Assembly (NCBI GenBank): GCA_900321665.1
Contig: ONWY01000018.1
Coordinates: 1-10,906, forward strand
Reading direction: 5' to 3'
Origin: an uncultured Eubacteriales bacterium
GTDB lineage: Bacteria > Bacillota > Clostridia > Oscillospirales > Acutalibacteraceae
DNA length: 10,906 nucleotides
Position numbers and translations under genes: made by a program
Shown: positions 6,441 to 10,906 of the stretch, one piece after another
Layout of the letters: the number at the start of each line of letters is the position of its first letter
Numbering within the stretch: the first letter of the stretch is position 1
Notes under the pieces: generated by a model
The model's database searches: none
Seen by the model: the letters and a program-made list of their open reading frames with translations, nothing else
What the model was told of the DNA's origin: nothing

Positions 6441-6459
6441 CATCTTGTAAGAATAGCAA
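6431..6459 (-). promoter_or_regulatory. Sigma-A promoter of the acetyltransferase operon
   Basis: Read on the minus strand: TTGCTA (6459-6454), 17-base spacer, TATACT (6436-6431). The acetyltransferase ATG is 28 bases after the -10 box. It is back-to-back and interlocked with the LysR promoter, the layout usual for LysR regulators that control a divergent neighbour. Confidence 0.6.
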
Positions 6460-6507
6460 ATACCTATATCAAATATGTTGTAATAGCTAAAAAGCATAGG
6501 AGAGATG

Positions 6508-7386
6508 ATGGAAATTCGTGTTCTGGAATATTTTCTCGCCGTTGCAAGGGAGGAAAATATCACTGCCGCCGCTGCCCGCCTGCACCTGTCGCAACCGACC
6601 ATTTCGCGGCAATTAAAGGAGCTGGAGGAGGAGCTCGGCAAGCAGCTGTTTATCAGAGGCAGTAAAAAAATAGAGCTCACCCCCGAGGGGCGGCTCTTGC
6701 GCCGGCGCGCGCAGGAAATGCTGCAGCTGGCGGAGAAAACCAAGAGAGAAATTGCTGCCGATGATGCGCAAATTCGCGGCGATGTTTACATCGGCGCCTG
6801 CGAGACCGATGGTATTCGCCTGTTGACCGATGCCGCAAAGCGGGTGCAAGCCAAGCACCCCGAGGTGCGCTTTCATATTATCAGCGGCGATGATACGAGT
6901 GTTGAGGAAATGCTTGAGCACGAGCTCATCGACCTCGGCGCCGTGCTCGACCGGGTGGATTACAGAAAATATGACACCATACCGGTGGATTACGAGGACA
7001 GGTGGGGTGTGTTGATGCCGACCGATAGCCCCCTTGCCGCCTGTACTACCCTCAAAGCGGCGGATTTGTATGATAAGCCGCTGATTGTTTCCAGGCAGAT
7101 TTTGGGCAATGCGGTGCTCAAAATTGTTTTGGGCAGGGGCGAGGAAAGGCTAAACATTGTCGGCAGCTATAACCTGTTATATAACGGCTCTCAAATGGTA
7201 AAATCCGGGCTCGGTTACGCGCTGGGGATAGAGGGTATCATCAGCCCCGGCGAGGGGAGCGGCTTGGTGTTTCGCCTGCTGGAGCCGCAGGTGACAACGC
7301 GCATGCATCTCATCCTCAAAAAAGGAAATGTTTTTTCAAAAGCCGCACAGGCGTTGATTGATGAGTTGAAAGGGAATGAATCTTAG
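6508..7386 (+). CDS. LysR-family transcriptional regulator
   Basis: A 292-residue regulator. The N-terminal winged HTH (1-60) is the standard MEIRVLEYFLAVAREENIT...LHLSQPTISRQLKELEEELG, with the recognition helix about 29-41. A linker helix (about 61-85) and a periplasmic-binding-like effector domain (about 89-285, starting GDVYIGACETDGIRLL) follow. Two ATG codons stand in tandem (6505, 6508). AGGAG at 6498-6502 gives spacers of 2 and 5 bases, and LysR proteins of this group begin MEIRVL, so the second is preferred. The gene is divergent from the acetyltransferase/cyclophilin-like lipoprotein pair, its probable target. The co-inducer is unknown. The 3' flank holds the hairpin array and a strong terminator at 7515-7562. 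Confidence 0.94.
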   Translation: MEIRVLEYFLAVAREENITAAAARLHLSQPTISRQLKELEEELGKQLFIRGSKKIELTPEGRLLRRRAQEMLQLAEKTKREIAADDAQIRGDVYIGACETDGIRLLTDAAKRVQAKHPEVRFHIISGDDTSVEEMLEHELIDLGAVLDRVDYRKYDTIPVDYEDRWGVLMPTDSPLAACTTLKAADLYDKPLIVSRQILGNAVLKIVLGRGEERLNIVGSYNLLYNGSQMVKSGLGYALGIEGIISPGEGSGLVFRLLEPQVTTRMHLILKKGNVFSKAAQALIDELKGNES

Positions 7387-7434
7387 CATTATAAAAATTG
7401 CTGCAACTTAATTTTGGTGCTATGTCCTTCCCAT

Positions 7435-7513
7435 GCGCTTAGCGCACTTCATAGCGCCGGCTACTTCATATTCCGCAGGAATACTTCATAAATCCTGCAA
7501 GGATTTATTTCAT
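7435..7513. repeat. Array of four unlike hairpins spaced by ACTTCAT
   Basis: The heptamer ACTTCAT occurs at 7446-7452, 7463-7469 and 7483-7489, with a variant ATTTCAT at 7507-7513. Each gap, and the stretch before the first, is a small palindrome of different sequence: GCGCTTAGCGC (7435-7445), TAGC/GCTA (7452-7463), TATTCC/GGAATA (7469-7483), TAAATCC/GGATTTA (7489-7507). In the last three the outer T and A come from the heptamers themselves. Stems grow from 4 to 7 bp and the heptamer spacing grows 17, 20, 24. Structure is kept while stem sequence varies, which suggests selection or copying for fold. It lies in the 3' flank of the LysR gene, before its terminator. Function unknown. Confidence 0.75.
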
Positions 7514-7514
7514 T

Positions 7515-7562
7515 AAAAAGGGGCTGCCTCAACTAATTATTTAGTTGAGGCAGCCCCTTTTT
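7515..7562 (+). terminator. Strong intrinsic terminator after the LysR gene
   Basis: A perfect 21-bp stem runs from AAAAAGGGGCTGCCTCAACTA (7515-7535) across a 6-base loop to its complement (7542-7562), ending in a run of seven T (7558-7564). It ends plus-strand transcription. The A run on the left also makes it usable for minus-strand transcripts from the tRNA side. Confidence 0.92.
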
Positions 7563-7579
7563 TTGGCCCGCCCAAGAGG
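7559..7579 (-). repeat. Direct repeat of the tRNA-Arg 3' end
   Basis: These 21 bases (T6 then GGCCCGCCCAAGAGG) are identical to 7737-7757, which is the terminator edge, CCA, discriminator, 3' acceptor strand and the first T-stem bases of the intact tRNA-Arg. Past GAGG the two copies differ at once. Either a second tRNA-Arg copy once stood here and lost its body, or an element integrated at the tRNA 3' end and was later deleted to 158 bases between the copies. Confidence 0.8.
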
Positions 7580-7583
7580 TGTA

Positions 7584-7676
7584 GCGGCTTGCAGATAGTT
7601 CGCTTGGATTCTCCAAGCCGCGCCGATTGATATATCCCTCGCAGCTCCGCCGTAGCGAACCGCTGCGAGATGGATA
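7584..7676. other. Unexplained structured segment with two hairpins
   Basis: This segment holds two clear foldings. The first is GCGGCTTG (7584-7591) with CAAGCCGC (7614-7621), whose loop also offers a competing CTTGG/CCAAG pair. The second is CTCGCAGC (7638-7645) with GCTGCGAG (7662-7669), extended outward by TATCC/GGATA (7633-7637 with 7672-7676) across a 2-base bulge. No open frame, promoter or T tract goes with it. It lies between the repeated tRNA 3' end and an inverted T-arm piece, so it may be the remnant of a mobile segment or of a rearranged tRNA. Confidence 0.5.
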
Positions 7677-7678
7677 AC

Positions 7679-7692
7679 GGTTCGACTCCTCT
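7679..7692 (+). pseudogene. Inverted T-arm fragment of tRNA-Arg
   Basis: GGTTCGACTCCTCT here is the exact reverse complement of 7753-7766, the T arm of the intact tRNA-Arg. Just before it, ATGGATA (7670-7676) equals the D-loop string of the same tRNA. This looks like a tRNA-Arg relic in plus orientation that lost its anticodon arm. The 14-base match is firm; the interpretation is not. Confidence 0.5.
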
Positions 7693-7712
7693 ATTTAACA
7701 ACATAAAAAATT

Positions 7713-7741
7713 AAAAAGCCCTTTTTTGCAAAGGGCTTTTT
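7713..7741. terminator. Terminator of the tRNA-Arg gene
   Basis: A 12-bp stem, AAAAAGCCCTTT (7713-7724) with AAAGGGCTTTTT (7730-7741) and a 5-base loop, directly abuts the CCA end of the tRNA. On the minus strand it ends in a U tract. The symmetric A and T runs make it bidirectional. Confidence 0.85.
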
Positions 7742-7816
7742 TGGCCCGCCCAAGAGGAGTCGAACCCCTATCTCAAGAACCGGAATCTTGCGTGCTATCC
7801 ATTATACTATGGGCGG
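7742..7816 (-). tRNA. tRNA-Arg(CCG)
   Basis: Read on the minus strand, the acceptor CCGCCCA (7816-7810) pairs with TGGGCGG (7752-7746); the discriminator is G and CCA is encoded (7744-7742). The anticodon arm is CAAGA/TCTTG with loop TTCCGGT, so the anticodon is CCG, which reads CGG codons for arginine. The T arm is AGGGG/CCTCT around TTCGACT, with a 4-base variable loop. The D arm (GTATAATGGATAGCAC) pairs poorly. It has its own promoter and terminator and a duplicated 3' end at 7559-7579. Confidence 0.93.
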
Positions 7817-7830
7817 AGAAAGCATACATT

Positions 7831-7859
7831 ATTATAGTCTTATTCTGCTCAAAAGTAAA
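7831..7859 (-). promoter_or_regulatory. Promoter of tRNA-Arg
   Basis: On the minus strand: TTTACT (7859-7854), a 17-base spacer and a perfect TATAAT (7836-7831), 14 bases before the mature tRNA 5' end. Spacing and strength fit a tRNA gene. Confidence 0.75.
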
Positions 7860-8039
7860 GGGTGATTTGTTCCGTTTTGCCGGTTTTTTCGGGCGCGGTG
7901 TGAAATACAGGATTGAGCGATTATGTGAATATATCACATTAAACAATCAAAAACAATCATAATGTCAACTAAAATTAGCTAAATCATACATCTAACATAA
8001 ATTTAATTGACTATTTTTAACGATAATGCTGAAGCTATA
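7860..8039. other. AT-rich intergenic stretch, no gene seen
   Basis: Between the tRNA promoter and the fru promoter lie about 180 bases, very AT-rich from about 7920 on. I see no credible coding frame and no hairpin of note. An ORF-like frame entering it from 7726 starts inside the tRNA terminator and crosses the antisense of the tRNA, so it is not a gene. Upstream activator sites for the fru operon could lie here but none is recognisable. Confidence 0.5.
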
Positions 8040-8068
8040 TTGACCGAATTTGAATGAAAAGGTATAAT
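8040..8068 (+). promoter_or_regulatory. Sigma-A promoter of the fructose operon
   Basis: TTGACC (8040-8045), a 17-base spacer and perfect TATAAT (8063-8068), giving a leader of about 55 bases before fruR. As FruR regulators usually repress their own operon, its operator is expected near here, but I could not identify repeats convincingly. No good catabolite-responsive (cre) site was found either. Confidence 0.75.
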
Positions 8069-8128
8069 GGGTGATAGAAAAGACAACCGTTTCCCAAACC
8101 CGGGTGTACAAAAGAAAAGTGGGTCAAG

Positions 8129-8875
8129 ATGTTAACACAAGACAGGAAAAATAAGATTTTAGAGCTCATTGGCGAGAGCGGCTCTGTCAGCGTTGCGGAG
8201 CTGACACAAAAGCTCGGCGCGAGCGAGGCAACGATTCGGCGCGATTTAAGCGCGCTTGCGAACCTCGGCAAGATTAATAAGGTTCACGGCGGCGCTACTC
8301 TGCCGTCCCACGAATACCTTAATTTAGAGGCAGGCATCCATGTGAAGGTGCAAAGCCGCTTTGAGGAGAAATCGGCAATTGCGGCTTATGCGGCAAGCCT
8401 GATTCAAGACGAGGACTATGTGTTTTTGGATGCCGGCTCCACGACCTTTTTGATGAGCAAAATGATTCAAAACAGCAAAGCCACCTTTGTCACAAACGGC
8501 ATTTCCCATGCCAGAGAGCTGGCGCAAAAGGGCTGCAAGGTAATTATCCTCGGCGGTGAGCTGAAGGATACGACGGAGGCAATCATCGGCATTCTTGCGG
8601 CGGAGAATTTGCAAAAGTACAATTTCTCCAAAGCCTTTATCGGTGCCAACGGTATTACGCAAAAGCAGGGGTTTATGACAACGGATATTGATGAAGCAAC
8701 CATCAAAGCCATTGCCATTGACCACGCGTTCACATCTTACATCTTAGCCGATTCTACAAAGTTTGGCAAGGTCAGTGCGGTATCCTTTAAGGCGATAGAC
8801 AGCTCTGCCATTATTTGCGATGTGTGCAAGGATGCGGAAATCAAGAAATCAACTGTAGTAAAAGAGGTGTTATAG
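8129..8875 (+). CDS. fruR: DeoR-family regulator of the fructose operon
   Basis: A 248-residue repressor of standard DeoR/GlpR length. The N-terminal HTH (about 6-57) has RKNKILELIGESGSVSVAEL, then GASEATIRRDLSALANLGKI and the family signature HGGA at 53-56. The C-terminal sugar-phosphate sensing domain (about 76-232) shows FLDAGSTT (99-106), FVTNGI (120-125), ILGGEL (140-145), FIGANGI (170-176) and ILADSTKFG (205-213), all usual in the family. It heads the operon, with fruK starting 2 bases after its stop. By family knowledge it represses the operon until fructose-1-phosphate rises. The ribosome binding site at its ATG is weak. The symbol rests on gene order, since DeoR proteins of other sugar operons look alike. 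Confidence 0.9.
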   Translation: MLTQDRKNKILELIGESGSVSVAELTQKLGASEATIRRDLSALANLGKINKVHGGATLPSHEYLNLEAGIHVKVQSRFEEKSAIAAYAASLIQDEDYVFLDAGSTTFLMSKMIQNSKATFVTNGISHARELAQKGCKVIILGGELKDTTEAIIGILAAENLQKYNFSKAFIGANGITQKQGFMTTDIDEATIKAIAIDHAFTSYILADSTKFGKVSAVSFKAIDSSAIICDVCKDAEIKKSTVVKEVL

Positions 8876-8877
8876 CT

Positions 8878-9780
8878 ATGGTATACACAGTCACTTTAAA
8901 CCCGGCGCTGGATTATGTGATGAAAGTCGGTTCCCTGCGATATGATGATATCAATCGCTCGAAGTCCGAAACCATCTATTACGGCGGCAAGGGAATCAAT
9001 GTTTCCGCGGTGCTCTCGCAGCTCTCGGTCGAAAACAAGGCACTCGGCTTTGTGGCAGGCTTTACCGGAAACGCGCTCGAGGAAATGCTGCGGGCAGATG
9101 GAATTGCGTATGATTTTATCCACCTGAGCAGTGGCATCACGCGGGTCAATGTAAAAATCAAGGCGGATACCGAGCTCGATATTAATGCCAACGGTCCCGA
9201 GGTCACGGAAGCGGAGGTGGAGCAGCTGCTCGCGAAATTAGAGGGCATTGCGGCAGGCGATTATCTGGTGCTTGCCGGCGCCGTGCCGAAAAATCTCCCT
9301 TCGGATATCTACGAGAGAATTTTAAAGCGACTGAGCGGCAAGGGTATTCGCTTTGTGGTGGATGCCACCGGAGAGCTGCTGCTGAAGGTATTAAAATACG
9401 AACCGTTTCTTGTAAAGCCGAACCACCACGAGCTGGGTGATTTGTTCGGGGTGACAACCCAAACGGATGCGCAGATTGAAACCTATGCCAAGAAGCTGCA
9501 GCAGATGGGAGCAAAAAATGTGCTCGTGTCGCGCGGCGGTGATGGTGCCACCTTGATTGATGAAACCGGCGCAGTTCACTCTATCAGCAATGCAAAGGGC
9601 ACATTAATCAACAGTGTCGGCTGCGGAGACAGTATGGTGGCGGGCTTTGTGGCAGGGTGCCTGCAAAAGGGCGATTATGCCCACGCATTGCGCTTGGGCG
9701 CCGCTTGCGGCAATGCTACCGCGTTTTCCGAGGCATTGGCGCAAAGGGCGGATATTGATAGGATTTATGAAATCCTTTAA
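8878..9780 (+). CDS. fruK: 1-phosphofructokinase
   Basis: A 300-residue PfkB-family kinase that phosphorylates fructose-1-phosphate with ATP to fructose-1,6-bisphosphate, feeding glycolysis. It shows the 1-phosphofructokinase start MVYTVTLNPALDYVM, the first PfkB signature region YYGGKGINVSAVLSQL (35-50), the VLAGAVP segment (131-137), and the second signature with VGCGDSMVAGF (247-257), where Asp251 is the expected catalytic base. KPNHHEL at 180-186 is typical for this group. The ATG at 8878 follows GAGG by 10 bases, 2 bases after the fruR stop. An earlier in-frame start at 8815 would overlap fruR deeply and is rejected. A tagatose-6-phosphate kinase role is possible in this fold but the neighbours favour fructose. 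Confidence 0.94.
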   Translation: MVYTVTLNPALDYVMKVGSLRYDDINRSKSETIYYGGKGINVSAVLSQLSVENKALGFVAGFTGNALEEMLRADGIAYDFIHLSSGITRVNVKIKADTELDINANGPEVTEAEVEQLLAKLEGIAAGDYLVLAGAVPKNLPSDIYERILKRLSGKGIRFVVDATGELLLKVLKYEPFLVKPNHHELGDLFGVTTQTDAQIETYAKKLQQMGAKNVLVSRGGDGATLIDETGAVHSISNAKGTLINSVGCGDSMVAGFVAGCLQKGDYAHALRLGAACGNATAFSEALAQRADIDRIYEIL

Positions 9781-9800
9781 CCCCTATTCACGATGGAATC

Positions 9801-9828
9801 TGCAGCGAAAGCTGTAAAAATATTTTTT
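9801..9828 (+). promoter_or_regulatory. Small hairpin between fruK and the PTS gene
   Basis: TGCAGC (9801-9806) pairs with GCTGTA (9811-9816) across a GAAA tetraloop, then a short A run and six T (9823-9828). The stem is only 6 bp with one G-T pair, so it is at best a weak terminator or an RNA processing or stability element that tunes the amount of PTS gene message. The gap between fruK and the PTS gene is 78 bases. Confidence 0.3.
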
Positions 9829-9858
9829 GGTACATTTCGATACTTATAGGAGGTAAGT

Positions 9859-10906
9859 ATGAGAATTATCGATTTATTAAAGCCTGATGCAATTGCGCTT
9901 CATACAGCGGTTGCATCCAAGAGCGAAGCGATTGAGAAGATGGTCGCTTTGCACGCGGCTGCCGGCAATCTGACGGATGCGGCAGCCTATCAAGAGGCAA
10001 TTCTTGCAAGAGAAGCACAAAGTTCCACTGCTATCGGCGAGGGCATTGCCGTGCCCCATGCCAAGAGCGAAAGCGTGAAAGTGCCCGGTCTTGCGGCAAT
10101 TACCGTGCCCGAAGGCGTGGATTACGGCGCACCCGACGGCAAACCATCGGACATTCTGTTCATGATTGCGGCACCGCTTGACGGTGACCTTCACCTGGAG
10201 ATTTTATCCCGCTTGATGGTGATGCTGATGGATGCTGATTTCTGCGCAAAGCTGCGCGCGGCGAAAACTGCACAGGAGTATATCGAAATTATCGATGCGG
10301 CGGAAGCGGAAAAGTACCCCGAAGAGGCTGTAACAGCTGCACCTGAGGAGGCGCCAAAAGGCTACCGCGTTCTTGCCGTTACCGCTTGCCCGACCGGTAT
10401 TGCCCACACCTATATGGCAGCAGAAGCACTGCAGCAGGCGGGTGAAAGAATGGGTATCACCATCAAGGTGGAAACCGACGGCTCCGGCGGTGCAAAAAAC
10501 ATCCTAACCAAAAAAGAGATTGAGGAGTGCGACGGCATTATCTGCGCGGTTGACAGAAATGTGGAAATGGCGCGCTTTGCCGGCAAGCCGGTTTTGAAAA
10601 CAGCGGTTTCCAACGGTATCAATAAGCCCGAAGAGCTGATTCAAAAGGTGCTTGATGGGAAAGCACCCGTCTACCAAGCCGATGGGGCAGATGTGCTCGC
10701 AGAGGAAAGCGATGAAAAAGAGGGCTTCGGCAGAAAGGTGTATAAGCACCTGATGAACGGTGTATCACATATGCTGCCGTTCGTTGTCGGCGGCGGTGTG
10801 CTGATTGCCATCGGTTTCCTGATTGATACCTTTGCCGGCAATGCAGGCACCGATTCCTTCGGCTTCACCAACCCGGTGGCATCGGTAATTTTCTGGATTG
10901 GTAAAG
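9859..10906 (+). CDS. fruA: Fructose PTS transporter, fused IIA-IIB-IIC (3' end outside window)
   Basis: This enzyme II imports fructose and phosphorylates it to fructose-1-phosphate. It runs off the right edge after 349 codons, so the IIC membrane part is mostly missing. The IIA domain (about 1-148) has the phosphorylated His67 in GIAVPHAKS. An acidic Ala/Pro linker (147-167) leads to the IIB domain (about 168-270) with the active Cys177 in AVTACPTGIAHTYMAAEAL. IIC begins about 285 with FGRKVYKHLMNGVSHMLPFVVGGGVLIAIGF. AGGAGG (9848-9853) is 5 bases before the ATG at 9859. The IIA-IIB-IIC order is usual in Firmicutes; the HPr-like domain of enterobacterial FruB is absent. Gene order fruR-fruK-PTS supports fructose as substrate. 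Confidence 0.94.
   Translation, partial: MRIIDLLKPDAIALHTAVASKSEAIEKMVALHAAAGNLTDAAAYQEAILAREAQSSTAIGEGIAVPHAKSESVKVPGLAAITVPEGVDYGAPDGKPSDILFMIAAPLDGDLHLEILSRLMVMLMDADFCAKLRAAKTAQEYIEIIDAAEAEKYPEEAVTAAPEEAPKGYRVLAVTACPTGIAHTYMAAEALQQAGERMGITIKVETDGSGGAKNILTKKEIEECDGIICAVDRNVEMARFAGKPVLKTAVSNGINKPEELIQKVLDGKAPVYQADGADVLAEESDEKEGFGRKVYKHLMNGVSHMLPFVVGGGVLIAIGFLIDTFAGNAGTDSFGFTNPVASVIFWIGK

Noticed and set aside
7446..7513. CRISPR array
   Set aside because: The repeat is only 7 bases and the variable parts are 10-17 base palindromes of rising length, not unique spacers of fixed size; no cas genes are present.
7726..7962. Plus-strand frame of 78 codons beginning in the tRNA terminator
   Set aside because: It crosses the antisense of tRNA-Arg (the ARPRGVEPLSQEPESCV reading is a known tRNA artefact) and has no upstream ribosome binding site.
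8069..8128. cre or FruR operator in the fru leader
   Set aside because: I compared short palindromes (for example ACCCGGGT near 8098) and A/T-rich repeats with the cre consensus and found no convincing match; left uncalled.

Overview
The window reads as chromosome of a mid-GC Firmicute of class Clostridia. Supporting signs are AGGAGG-type ribosome binding sites, sigma-A promoters, Firmicutes-type lipoproteins, a VTC-domain/DUF4956/beta-helix locus, and a fruR-fruK-PTS operon in the order usual for Firmicutes. Genus cannot be set from the sequence; an Oscillospiraceae-like gut bacterium is my guess. Nothing looks like phage.

Region 1 (1-4850) is a surface/polyphosphate-type locus. On the minus strand lie a VTC-domain (CYTH superfamily) protein, then a DUF4956 membrane protein, then, after a hairpin and a separate promoter, an OmpR-family response regulator and its histidine kinase. 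Divergent from the VTC gene, on the plus strand, is a 497-residue beta-helix lipoprotein of the Cthe_2159 type. The divergent promoters are the best regulatory signal here. Each has two heptamers (TTAAGGT, TTTAGGT) at exactly 11-bp period, ending exactly 8 bp before a -10 box, and the two sites form one 53-bp inverted repeat. That is the architecture expected for OmpR-type winged-helix activators, so the neighbouring regulator is the obvious candidate. The kinase is not intact: its frame runs open to base 1, but the last ~50 residues read first as ribonucleotide reductase and then as a RecQ-like helicase, so the first ~165 bases are probably an assembly chimera.

Region 2 (4860-7386) is an O-acetyltransferase followed by a lipoprotein with two cyclophilin-like domains (minus strand), with a divergent LysR regulator on the plus strand. 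Clear back-to-back sigma-A promoters lie between acetyltransferase and regulator.

Region 3 (7387-8128) has no protein gene but much structure. It holds an array of four small unrelated hairpins separated by the heptamer ACTTCAT, a very strong terminator, a repeated copy of the 3' end of tRNA-Arg, an inverted 14-bp copy of its T arm with two 8-bp-stem hairpins between, then an intact tRNA-Arg(CCG) with its promoter and terminator, and the promoter of the next operon.

Region 4 (8129-10906) is a fructose operon: DeoR-type regulator (fruR), 1-phosphofructokinase (fruK) and a fructose PTS protein with fused IIA-IIB-IIC order, cut by the window end. Imported fructose-1-phosphate would be phosphorylated by FruK to fructose-1,6-bisphosphate, and FruR would sense the intermediate.
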